Below, one piece after another: positions 34,450 through 46,932 of a DNA stretch of 64,000 nt. How positions within the stretch are numbered: the stretch's first letter is position 1; the number at the start of each line of letters is the position of its first letter. Source of the DNA: Piscicola geometra (Eukaryota; Annelida; Clitellata; Hirudinida; Piscicolidae). The stretch spans positions 4,499,818-4,563,817 of the forward strand of contig OX030958.1 in the NCBI GenBank assembly GCA_943735955.1. The letters are read 5' to 3'. The translations under genes and the position numbers were made by a program. The notes beneath the pieces were generated by a model, which saw only the letters and a program-made list of their open reading frames with translations, had not been told where the DNA came from and did no database searches.

Positions 34450-35960
34450 TGAACTTCTTAATTAAATTCACAAATTAAAAGAATTGTTAATAATAACAAA
34501 TGTTTTCATTGATTTACAAAAGAAATTAATTAAAGTGATTGGAAAATGTGGTTTAATTATTTTCTTAAAATTAAGGGTTTGCTGTATATTTTTCAAATTC
34601 AATGGCAATCTGTTCCAGAATTGGAGCCCTGCATAGATTGGACTATTAAGATAGAAATTGGTTCTTGGAGTTTGTAAGTAATAGTCAGACTTAGTTCTCA
34701 ATGTTCGTGTGCAGTTGGATGTGAAGGAATGTATTAATTGTGTAAAAAAAAGGAGGATGTGTTTTTTATTATAAGTTTATGAAAAAGAATATAGGTTTTA
34801 AAGATGTATAACTGATTGATTGTTAAAATTTGAGCTGGAAGATATAGATGAGATATGTGGTCATGAGAGTGTAAATTAAACTAAGAAAATTATTTTGTAT
34901 AACATTTAAAGGATGTAGATGAGTTTTGCAAGCAAGTCCCCATAAAGGGAGACAATAGGTCAAGTAAGGTAGAATTAAAGTAGAATAGAGTAACTTAATT
35001 ATATGAGATGGTAAATTGTGTTTAAGTTTATGTAAAATACCAATATTTTTTGAAAGTTTTTTTTATATATACATTATATGTTCATTCCAAGAAAGATTAC
35101 TGGTTATATAAATACCTAAGAATTTTGTATAATCGACTCTCTCTATAATATAAGAATCAATTGTAAGTGTATAATTAATAATGTTTGTTTTTATTTTAGG
35201 GCCAAAAAGAATGCTGCATGTTTTTGCATAGTTGATTTTGAGTTGGTTGTCAATTGTCCATTGATGTAACAAATTAAGAAAAGTATTTGTTTTTAAAATA
35301 AGATTATAAACATTTTTGTCTTGGAACAATACTGTAGTGTCGTCAGCATAAAGGACAAATTTGGCAATTTCGGAAAGATTCATTAAATCATTAACATAGA
35401 TGTTAAATAACAAAGGTCCTAAAATAGATCCTTGTGGTACACCAGTGTTAATCTTTAGTGTGTTAGATGTTACACCATCAATGTATACATATTGGGAACG
35501 ATTTCTTAAATATTCACAGAACCATTTGTGACATGTTCCACGTATTCCATAGTGAAATAATTTATCAAGCAAGATAGAATGGTTAATGGTATCAAATGCC
35601 TTTGAAAAATCAATGAAAATACCTAATGTGTGTAAGCGAGAATCAATACCAGTAGCAACATGATGCACAACATCCAAAATGGCTAGTTCCGTAGAACTGC
35701 CTTTTGTGAAACCGTATTGGCTAGGTGATAGAATATTTTCGTTTTCCATGAAATTATTAAGTCGATTAAAAACAATTTTTTCTAAAATTTTTGATATAGA
35801 AGATAATAGTGATATGGGTCTATAATTGTTCGAATCATTTTCTAAACCATTTTTATGTATTGGAATAATTTTGGATAATTTAAAAAAAGAAGGAAATGAA
35901 CCTGTTTTAAGAGATACGTTAATTAGATGTGTAAGTGGAATTAATATATTTGATTGATAA
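34450..35960 (-). pseudogene. LINE reverse transcriptase, catalytic core (copy 2)
   Basis: On -: NYRPISLLSSISKILEKIVF (about 35830-35760), SQYGFTKGSSTELAI, FIDFSKAFDTINHSILLDKL (first catalytic Asp), GVPQGSILGPLLFNIYVNDL, FVLYADDTTVLF (YADD), FLGIYITSNLSWNEH, then disrupted sequence ending FWNRLPLNLKNIQ (about 34600). CR1/L2-like. 5'-truncated (no endonuclease seen) and frameshifted after 35063. A different family from copy 1. Confidence 0.88.
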
Positions 35961-38838
35961 AACTTTTAAATAGCACTCTCAACCAAGCGTGTTGAAGAAA
36001 CGTTCTTATAAATCAGGTCTTGGGCGCCCTTTCCCCAAGTCGTCTGATTCTCAATCACGCCCTTCTAGTGAGTTTTCAACCCAGCGTGATAATTGCATTT
36101 ACCACTCGCTAAACGCTGCTTGTACTTTCCTCTTAACGTGCCTGTGTTATATCAAGATGGGATAAAAAACTGAAAACTTTTCTTATTACGCAGAAGAAGG
36201 GAAATACATTGGGCTTAGAATCAATGCAGCTGCTGTCATTCCTACATTATGACAGATTTATTCCCAATTCCAATATTTTATTTTTGGAAGCTCGATCATT
36301 ATTATAAGTTGTCTTACGCACGTGTTCCTTGCACGCGTCTGTTTGCGATTGCATTGATTTTGAGTGCAGGAGCACAAAATAGCTGGTTTTATACGCGTTG
36401 AGAGGGTGCTTACGGACTGTTTAGTGAGATGGGTTGATGAGTGGTGCTCTTGTGACGCTGTTTGCAACATCCATTTCCCTTTGACAGTTTTTCTTTTCTT
36501 TCAGCTCAGTCTTTCTGACTAACAATTCTTGTGAAATTTTTCATTTGTAGTACAACCTTAAACAGTTTGTTGAAAAAACTTATTGGTAAATCCATATATT
36601 TTATTTTAATCTCAAACAAAATACAAGTTTGTTCGCAATCCGTAGGACCTTAATGGAGATTATTATTATTATTGTTGTTTGTTTAGCATTTGTTCTTAAA
36701 TGAATTCAAACATTTTAAAGTTTGTAAAATTTTATAATTTTTTACATTAAGAGATCAATTCATCAATAATAATAGTCAAGTTGTTTTCATTCATCAATTC
36801 TGTGGGACACTTTGTTGCACTTTAAAAAGATTTTTTTATTTTGTATAAATTAAAGTTTAAAAAGATTTTAAATTCTGGAGGTTATAATTGTAGCTCATTT
36901 GAATTGAATAATAAAAATTATATTTCTACTAAGTCTTCAATTTAAAACAATGTTTCGATTAAAACTGAAGGTTTAAAGAAATAACAATTTAAATGCAATA
37001 AGTTCCTCTGATTTGAGACTGAATGCATAAATAATGTTTTTATCAATATTTCATGGTCTTGACACTTATTCAAAACCCTTTTTTTCGTTTTTTTAAAATC
37101 GGTCTTTGTGAAATGCATCTCTATTACTCCTGATTTAGCTCTATCTTTCTAATATTTTAAAAAAATGATTTTTAACTGTGCTATTTTATTTGATGTCTTA
37201 AACTCCATTAATCCTCTTATCATTTAACTTTTCAATTCTTTTCAATAAAGTAATTTTCGAACGAAGGCAAATGTTTTTGGAGGGAATCACCACATACCTA
37301 CTGAACGCACTGACAAACAAAGTTTGTGATAAATAGGATTTTCCCGTGATTTCACATCTCGACCCTTTGATCATTAAGGCATGTTCGCTTTTGATTCAGA
37401 CTGCGTCTGTCTTCATCCTTCAATTCATTTCTACTTCCCTTTCGTCTCTTTTTTTTCTCAAACCACTCCTATCTGAAATGTCTTTTTTACCAATATTTGT
37501 AAAATGGTACTTATAAGAAAAAGATTTGTCAGAAAGCTTCAATACAGAAAAAGTGACAGTAACAAGGCAGAAAACGGCAAGGATCCGAGTGATTCGACCA
37601 ATGCACTCATAGCACTCAAGTCTGTCGTGTGTGGTGTGCTTATGCAGGTTCACGTGCAATGCAATGGTGGCATCAGACGGCCAAAACAACAAAGTCACTC
37701 ATACTTTTCCGTCGAAGCCTGAAGACGTATTTGTTCATAACGTGTGATGGCTGAGCGCTTTTGTTCGCTTCGTAAAGGCGCTATACAAATAATTAGTGAT
37801 TGATTTACGAAGAAGCTTTAAAAGACAAAAGAGCAGCACGAAGCTTCTTTACAGGCTCGCAAGAAGGAATAAATAATGACAAAGGCGCACAAAACGTTTC
37901 AAGCACTTGAAGACAATCAAGTATGGCTTCAAGCCATGCCCACAAACGCTGCATTGAACGGGCTCCTAGTAGAGGCGACTCTGGCCTTGAAGTTGGTTTG
38001 TGCTGTGAAAGGTTTCTGAATGCCTATCGAAAGATTCGATGAAGTTTTCGTTTGCAAGCGACTAAACCAAGTTTTTAATTTTTAAGACGGCAATTTCGCT
38101 GCGTGAATGTCATATAAAAGCAAAATTGAAATTTAAAATAAGTTGTATTTTTCAAGCTGAAGAAAAATTAAAAATTGAGCCTAAAGAAAAACACTAAAAT
38201 AATTCGGGTTAAGCAAAATAATTTTTACAAAATAAAAAATATCTGAGTTTTTAGAAACAGTTGTTTTTTGATAACAAAGATGTTCACCGAAGTTTGGGGA
38301 TGAGGTTTAAAGCCGTTTTAGGTAGTTTTTCATCGCATGCTTTCATACATCGTCCACAGGGGGATAGTTTTTGAAAGCCACTTAGGATAGATAAAGAAGA
38401 ATTATAAACAAAGACCCGAGAAAGAAAATAAATTACGTCGATGCGGAACAGGAACGTACGATGTCTTGTCCCTAAAATCAAGATCAGCAACCACAACAGA
38501 TTTTTTTAAATAGATTATTTACGAAAATAATTCAATATTGGTGTGAAGCTAGATACTTTTTTAAAACTAGATAAACTAAATAATTACGACTACCTAGATA
38601 TTAAAAAGGCTTAGAAGATGTAAAAACGTTTAAAAAAATAATGGTGACTGACAGAGAATGATCAAGGTTAGATACTTCTTCAAATAAAATGTTTATTTCA
38701 TGAGAATACATAAAATTTGATTTAGAATAATGTAAATAAATTCGATACTTTGAGAGATTGAAAGACGATAGTTTCAATTTGATTGGAGCCGTGCACGAGA
38801 TCGCATTTCCTATTTCGAAGCTTTTTATTATTTGTCTT
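35961..38838. other. Intergenic AT-rich region
   Basis: No supportable gene. Short ORFs (for example 37420-37698 on - and 37504-37722 on +) lack family features. It contains the SINE-like tail at about 37725-37803. Confidence 0.4.
37725..37803 (+). repeat. SINE/LINE 3'-tail fragment (copy 1)
   Basis: A segment with GAGCGC, TTTGTTC, AAAGGCGCTATACAAAT and a GTGATTGATT end. Related segments occur at about 55259-55330 and 59727-59795. GCGCTATACAAAT followed by a short tandem repeat is typical of invertebrate SINE tails. Confidence 0.6.
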
Positions 38839-41800
38839 TCAAACTTTGTCCATAATGAATTCAGGTTTGAAGATCAATCCACCCAGCTTCCTCTCCTTGC
38901 TGTCGTTGATCGTCCAAACGGAGGAATTCTGTGAGGGTTTCTATCGAGGATATTCAACAAGACTTTGAATTTGATGGACATATTAAATTTTTAAAATTTT
39001 TTAATGCATAGAATTAGAAGTTGTAACCTTTTTCGAAACAAGTTTCAATAAACTTTGATATTACTTTTTCGAGAAACCACATAAACGTAAAGTTTAATAC
39101 AATTATTTTTTAACAACTTATTTTAAAGCTTTTAAGAAAAGAATATTTCGTAAGAATTTAAAAAAAAGTTTAATTTCAATTAAGACGTGCAATAAAAATG
39201 AATGTTGAATGATGCTTTAATACCTCTTGTGTAGGCGACTTCATCACTGTTGGCGGACTCCTTTGAGAGGCAAGGTGGCTTTTGTAGAGCTCTTTTATGT
39301 AAGGCTCGACGTTGAAGGCCTTGCTGTAGTGCCCCCTGTCAGCACTCGAATTAAGGCCTTCTGTCACCTGTCTACTGATGCTTTTCAGACAAATCTGAGA
39401 GTCTTGTTGAGCGGTACTTTGCAGTCTCTTGTCTCCGAGGGAGTCTCCGATGTTTCGAGGTCTGTTGCAGTCTTTTAAGTTTTCAGTCTCATCTTCTGCT
39501 AACTTTTCAAACTCTGCAAAGTTATTGAGAAGCCCCTTGACGGATGCAAAAACTGCAATGAAGGTGGTCACAAAAGAGAGAAGGAATAACAAAAGTCGGT
39601 ATTTGACATCCCTTCTTTCCCATATCTCTTCTTCAACTGGGTCTATCTGAAAAAAAACATTTTATAAAACTATTAGTGAATTAAAAGTAAAAAAGATTAT
39701 TTAAAGTCCAGTTTTAATTTTTTATGAATTTGCAATTAGAATGAGTTTTGTATAACACGTATTTTAAAAACCAATAATTCCGATTTTTAAATATATAAAC
39801 ATTTTAATCGATCAATAAAACAATAAAAAAATCATTTCTTTATAGGATTAAACTAACAGGGATAAATAAAATGTAAATTCCAAAAATATTCAAACATGAG
39901 TATCCCAAATGAAACGCAATAAAAATACTTAAAGAAATAATTGGATCAGCAAAGAAGGGCAAAATTTTATGATGATAAAGCTAATTAAAAGAGTGTATGA
40001 AAAAGGGGGTGAGACATGAAACTGTTCATGATTGCTATGAAAAAGTAACCAACATTTACAGCAAATAAAATCCTCTCAAAAACAATCTCACGACTAGAGC
40101 GAGCAGACGAGAGACATCGTCACTGAAACTGATGATGCAAGACTCGTTCCATAATGCCCTCTTGCCCCCTCCAAGACTCACTCCCAGTATTCCTTCAGTT
40201 TCCATTTTTTTATTGCAATGATCATCATCTTCATCATCATTATAATCCTCATCACCAACTTCAATTTAAAGTACCTTTGGTATTGTAGAATCCGTTTCTC
40301 ATGCTCTTCTTTGCGGCATTGCTGGCTCCATCACCGTCGACTCCACTCTTTCTTCTCACATTCACCAAACCAAACTTTGATCTTTTCCCATAACTTTTAT
40401 TCTCACTATCTTCTTCTTCTTCTTCTTCTTCTTCAAGGCCACTTTTCTTGTCTGCACGCTCACTCAAGTGATCAACTTCTCCGAAAAGAATGATGATCTG
40501 AAAGTTTAAATGATTTTATATTTAAACAAAAGTTATATAACATCTTATTTGAATACAAGGACTGTCTCGGGAACCCTTGGAAAAACAAGTACGTATTTTT
40601 ATAGTGTAAGACTTTATTCAATTTCAATTTGCCTGTTTAAAAAGCAATATTGAGAATTGGTAATTTCATCATTTATATAATACATCTAAAAAAATTGTTT
40701 TATAAGTGAAAATTCGCCCGAACGAGCTTGAAGGCCACTTGGTTACGGCTGATTGTGCGCCTGGAGTAGGCTTCTGGTGGTTTATTGCGCCCCTTGGAAA
40801 TGAATGCAGCTTTCAGAGTTTTATCAGTGAATTCACTGAATGCAGCTTTCAGAGTTTTATCAGTGAATTCACTGAATGCAGCTTTCAGAGTCTCTTCAGT
40901 GTATTCATTATTCCAATTATCTAATTCAGTTTGTCTGGAGAACTTTTCAATATAGGCTCGAAACAGCGGTTATACCGACATTAAAATAGATTTTCAGCCG
41001 TGATTCGAAGTATGGAAAATTAATGATTTAAGGTTTGATTAAGAGATTGAGAAAGTTTCAAATTTATTTTTTAAAACAAGTTCAAAAACGTCGTTTATTA
41101 TTTTTTATAGAACAGTTTGTTTCAAATTATATTTTATTTTATATTGCCTTTAATTTTAATAAAAGACTTTAAAACATAATGACATAGTTTGAATCCAGTT
41201 CAAATTCAAATTAGTTATTTCATAATTGACGAATTCTCATTCCTTCAAAAACCACACCTCGACTAGAGCAGGAAAGACCAACGTAAATGGCATCAAACGT
41301 GTCTTATACGACGAAGCCTGCACATCACGACGCATTAAGGTCCATTTAACGTTCTAAATGTAATCTTTATTCTTCTAAATTCCTCCAAACCCACTTTATA
41401 ATCAGACACGAGTTTTGATACACTGTATTATAACACTATTTCTTCACAAAAATGAATGAAAAAGAGATGATTTGTAAAAAGTTCCGTAATGGAACCTTTT
41501 AATGAAAGATTGGTAAGGTGTACATTATTTCTTCGCATGAAACACGAAAATAAAGAAACAAATGAAGATAAAAACACACACGAGCAAAAACAGTTATAGG
41601 CATCAAACACTACTCTGAAACTCACTCATATCACAAGCACGCTCCATCAGACCTTGCCAACGGCGTCAGCGCTGACTGCCTTCCTCCTCTACATCTTTGC
41701 TCTTCTCATCATCGACAAGCTGCTTGAAGCTTCCAACATATTTTTGGGTTTTGAAAAGTTTCTCGTTTTCTCGTTTAAGGGTTTGGAAAGTATCTGTTAA

Positions 41801-44800
41801 TCTCGACTTATATGGCCTGACAGATGTTCAAGCTCACATTTGATGCTTGACTTTTCTTATAGTTGTTTTGTGACTTAAGTTACTCATTGTTTCAGCTTTT
41901 TAGATATTTTCTGTTTTATTTTTTTATCGTTATGTTTTTCAAGAATGAAATGAGTTAGATTTTACTTTCTCTTCCCATCTTTCTGGCTTATTGTGGACAT
42001 CTCTGACAATTTCTTTTTAATTCTTTCTTTGAATTCAAATTGTTTAAAATAAAATGAATGATTTAATTTAATTCAAACAACAAAACACATTTTTCAAAAA
42101 TGGAATAATTATTTGAATAATGGGTATTCAAGTTCAACAGACAATTATTTTGGGCATAAAAAACTTTATCGGTGTCGTCCAACCGTTGTAAAATCCCCGC
42201 GTTAAATCATCCTACGACCTGCTGTTCTCGCCGGCATCTAAAAAGAGGAGATTCCGCTTGTTTTCAGCGTAGTTGTAAACATTCGATGGAGGTTTTATAT
42301 TTAAATGAAAAGAGTAAAACTTTATTTTACACTTTTTTTCTTCTTTAACAGGCATGGCGATGGTTCCAACACTCGGGTACCCTTAAATATAATTGCGCAT
42401 TTTTAGGTTAACTACTTTTATTTTACATCTTCAAAATAAATTTTTTTAAATTGTATAATTAAGTCAAAACCTAATATCTTCACAAAAAAAAGAAATGAAC
42501 GAAAATAATCGTGCTAGCTTTTTCAGTGAGATTTGATTTGTTAGCTTGCACAAAACCAATACGTATTCTCCTACGTTTTGGCCATTTCAGTAATTTTAAT
42601 ATAAAGAAAAGCAAACCTATAATCTTTATAACTCGACTTACAGTGCTATCTCGCAGTTATAGATGATGCTTCAAATTTCACGCGAGGAAAGAGAAAGAAA
42701 CAAAGCCAGAGAGAACTGAACGTTCAATTTGAATAATTTGAAAACTACGAAAAAGGCGTGACTTAATTTGGAAAAGAACATAGATTTTGAAAACTAAGTT
42801 TTTAAACTAGATTTTTAACATTTTTTGGCAAAGTTATGTTTTAATTTTTGGAACAAACACTTTCCACTATATTACCAAAATTCTGAAGAGATTCTGTTGG
42901 AGAGCATTGTAAAAAACTCATTTTCACAAAAGAACACTAAAATTGCCTTTTCGTAAAAAAAATAATAATCAAGTTCTGATTTTAGAAATATTTTTTTGAA
43001 AATATTACTTCGGTTAATCACTCCCAAGATTATCTGCTAATGCTACTGACACCCAATCGCATTTGCCAATAATACAAAGAGTTTCCAAGTCACTACTTCA
43101 AGTTTGTTCAGTCAAGGGAATTTGAAAGACTATTGCTTAAAAGTATGGACATTAAACTCAAATCGTTTCATAGATCATTTTTTCAAAAGACTTCAAAGAT
43201 TGTTTTTCTGTTTGAGACATTGAATAATATTATTACTTAGCGATAACTTATTGAAACTTTTAATTATAAAGCTATATTTAATTAGCCTGCTCTAATAGCC
43301 GTACATATTTCTATCTTAAAAGATTCCGAAAAGCTGGCAATTAATCCAGCTTAATAGACTATATTGCTTTTTTCACGCTCCTTTTTGTTTTTTTTAGGTT
43401 TCGCCAATTTAAATATACAAAGAATCACGTTTTACCAAACTTAAAGTTTTCTAAATTTTCTTTGCTTGAAATACAAAACGACAGTTTAATAAATAAATTA
43501 TATGCCGTAAAGATCGATCTACAATAAATATAAAATGGGGTTTCTGAAATATCTGCATGCAAGCTATTTTAAGATTATGCAGACTTAGCCAATCCGTTAT
43601 TGCTTCCATTTTCACAACCGAAAAGGCATCACATTCATCAATGAATTTATGATTACCGCAAATACATCCGATTTTTTTTCTCAAGTATGAAATATTTCTT
43701 TTTTTGAAACCAAAGGTTCTGTATTTCGGTCACTTCCTTAATCGTAACTTTCCATTCCACGATAATTGATAATTTAATGCTATAATTTGAAAAAGTTTTC
43801 ACTTTGACTAGGAAAATGTGTCAACAATATTTTTGAAATTCTAATTTAAATGTTTAAGCAAATAATCTCAAAATGAACGCAGTTTTCTTATAAGGATGAA
43901 ACTTAAAACATAAAAAATATTTTTGGTAAAAATGTAAAAGTCTAAATGTTTAATCGTTTAACCTCTTCAACAATTCATAATTCTTCCATTGGCGCCAGTT
44001 AAAGTTTTAAAGGAAGAAAAATAAAAAATAAAAATAATTAAAAACAGTTTTTATCGTTTTCAACTTGTAAGTAATTACTCCCGAGCATTTAGAATTTGAA
44101 TGGGCATTATCCGTGTTAAATGCAACCTTTTAGAATTTTTAAATTTAAAAATGAATTTAAAATTGTTTTAACTGTCTTTTCATTACTTTGAAGAGATACA
44201 AAAATGTAAAAAAATAAGTTTGTTTCGTCTTAAAATGTTTGATAATGTCGCATTAATTTTGCTTTTTATATTTAAAAACCAAATATGTAACGTCTTCTGA
44301 TTTATTATTTCGCAGTCTTCATAGTGGTTATTTTTAGATGATTGAAATCATCATTACACATTTTTCATGTATATTAAAAACCCTGAACGGAAAAGCTAAT
44401 ATAGGCTTATAAATCGCGTAATCCAAATGCAAAGAAAATAAATAAAATGTATAATTGTCTTTTCATTTCCAGAAATTATAAATTATTATTGATCATTTTT
44501 AGTATTTATGAAGTTTATCAAACTATCCACAAGACTCCACTACCACCACCATCATCTCCTCCCTCTCCACTCACTTCCACATCTCGCATCCAGTCTTCAT
44601 CATAATACTCCTCAATAATCGCTTTTTCTTTGCAATTTTTTTCTTTTTTTCTTCCCATTATACCAGCATCAAAATTTTTGTTGTTGTTGTTTTTCTTAAC
44701 TTTCTCATAAGCAACATCAACGATGAAGGCCTCCTCAAATGTCCTTCTGGGCTTCCCATTTCTCTTTTTCCTGCGTCTTTCGTTTCTTTCATACTTTCCC

Positions 44801-46932
44801 CTGAATCTGTCGAAATGATGCGAGCGCTTGAAGCTCTCAGTGGAGACTCTGTCATACAAACTATCGCTACTTCTTTCACTGCCCGTGTTTTCAACTTCAT
44901 TGTCGTTGTTCGAATCTTCATAATCAACTTTTCTGCTTCCATCACGCCGTGCCTGCAGCACTTTCTCGCAATCCACTGCATTCAGCACCACTGCACACCC
45001 GAGCGAGCAGTCTGCCCTCTCACCTATTCTCAACTGAACGGCATCGCCCATTGCACTGCCTTGATGAGATACGCCATTCACCGAAGTGAAATTCTTCATT
45101 TTGGAAAATGCATTTTTATGAAGAAGTTTTTTGCCAAAATGACGAGGTTTGCTTCTTCTTTTTTTTCGTCTCGGCACAGCATCACTGCATCTGAAATCTT
45201 TATTTCTTATAAGTGAGTTTTGTCGATCAAATATTCTTTTTCTCAGTTTGTTTATTATTATTTTATTTTCCCTGTTTATAAGGAATTTAATTTTCTTATT
45301 CTTATTATCTTTTTTTGTTTTGCTTTTATTATTAATGTTATTTGAATAAATTATATTTTTTGTTTTAGTATTTTTATTTTCAATCATTTGGTAGTTGTTT
45401 TGAGTTTTAATTTCTTTATTATTATTTTTTTTGTCTATTCTTTCAGTTGCAAAGATCTCTTTATTTTCACTGGTGGCAACAAATATTTACTTAAAACTAA
45501 ATTTAGGACATTAAAAAAAATTGAAGACATTGAAAAAAATGTAGAACTCATAAATAGAAAAGAAATACAATAACTTTGAATTTATAAAATCCTAAATTGA
45601 GTTGACTCACCTGTCCTTCTCCCACGCAAACTCGTCTGCTTGACAAAAAGAATTCGCAAAGGTTTTCATGAGACATGAAATTGAATTAATTTTTTCAGTA
45701 AAGTATCTAAAACTTGCTTTATGGAACGTTTTCATAAATGAATTGTTTTTCCTGTTTTCGATTGATTTATTGTTTTTTCGTTCATTAACTTTCTTGTTCT
45801 CGCAACTTGCACATTTATCAATTTCTTTTCCTTTCCATTTAAAATATAAAAACTTGTTTTTTCTAGTGTTTTTTTTGAATTTTTGATTACTGAAAAAAAG
45901 TCTTATAACAGATTTTGGTCCTTTCCTAACAAAAAAATTTAATTTGTGAAAAATTGTATTTATTTTTCTGCTAATCGTTCTAAAAAAGTTTTTATTTCTT
46001 CTGAAACTTTTTCGGTTTTTTGTAGCGTAGTAACTCGCTTTGGTATGCCTTTTAAACCGATTTTCGATATCTTTGAGGTTGATGGCATGTGTGCTGGTAG
46101 TCTTAGCTCCATTTCTATCATGGGCATCTTCATTTTGACTATTTTGGTTTTCAGTTTTGTAAAAAATGTTTTCATTGAACGTTTCATGCAAACAAATGAG
46201 TTTGAGCAAGTCGTCAAGGTCTTTACATCTCTTGGAAACTACATTGTTCTGTGTGTGATGTCTTTTGGAAAAGTGCGTGAATTTCTTCTCGACCGATCTG
46301 GTGATGTTTGGTTTGCACGGTGAGGCGATTCGAGGGTGGTTGGAGTGACTTGATGCATGGGAAGAGCTGCTTGGGAGAGACTGAATGGAAAAGGAAGGGG
46401 AATGTACGCGAGGCTCTTTGAAATTCATCTTTGTGGAGTTGCTGTTGATTTTGTCTTTCTCTTTCTCTTCCTGTGAGTTTTTTCGTTTCTTTAAAACTTT
46501 AATCCGTTTTGTATTTTGCTTCTCGTGGTTGCTTTGTAATTGATTTGTTGTTTTCAAAGAAGGATTTTCAGAGCGCTTTGTACAGTTATTCGTTCCAATT
46601 GTGCTCATGTTGTAAATGTAGCTTCTTGTTTTGTTGCCCTTCCGGTATAAAATATCATGATTTAATATTGAAGAAAACAACTTATTGTTGATGTTGTTTA
46701 TGATCTTTTTGAAACTTTTGCTTTTATGGCTTCTGTGACTGTAGAAGTTTTTCCTGAGGCGGTGGGAGATGGGCTGGTAGCTGGAGACAACTCGAAATCG
46801 CTTCCACGTGATGCTCTTCATGTCGTTGTTCGTGTGCGTGGGTGTGTTGCTGGATGCAGGTTCACTAAAGACATTGATCAGAAGGAAAAACAAAATTGCT
46901 GCTTTTGTTCTTTTTCCAATTCCACCTTCCAT
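38839..46932 (-). CDS. Unrecognised secretory-pathway/membrane protein, five exons
   Basis: I do not recognise the family. Proposed exons in transcript order: 45611-46932, 44575-45469, 40275-40497, 39224-39642, 38839-38928. Splice sites are GTGAGT, GTGAGT, GTACTT and GTATTA donors with AG acceptors, and all phases agree, giving 982 residues. The N-terminus looks like a signal peptide (KRTKAAILFFLLINVFS then EPASSN). The long first two exons are Lys/Asn/Ser-rich with little conservation. Exon 3 has an acidic run of eight Glu. Exon 4 has one clear membrane span (RLLLFLLSFVTTFIAVFASV) after EEEIWERRDVKY, and the C-terminus is KLGGLIFKPEFIMDKV. Possibly two genes merged: the 4-kb intron 40498-44574 is the weakest link. 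Confidence 0.5.
40799..40900 (+). repeat. 36-bp tandem repeat, three copies
   Basis: The unit runs GAATGCAGCTTTCAGAG then TTTTATCAGTGAATTCACT. The last copy diverges. It lies in the large intron of the 38839-46932 gene. Confidence 0.85.
40901..44574. other. Large AT-rich intron or intergenic stretch
   Basis: No coding signal, RNA gene or mobile element recognised on either strand. It is intron if the five-exon model is right. Confidence 0.4.

Noticed and set aside
37420..37722. Overlapping ORFs of 72 and 92 codons
   Set aside because: No family features, opposite strands, next to a SINE tail; treated as chance ORFs.
44815..46323. Phe/Leu/Ser-rich + strand ORFs
   Set aside because: Shadows of the Lys/Asn-rich exons on -.
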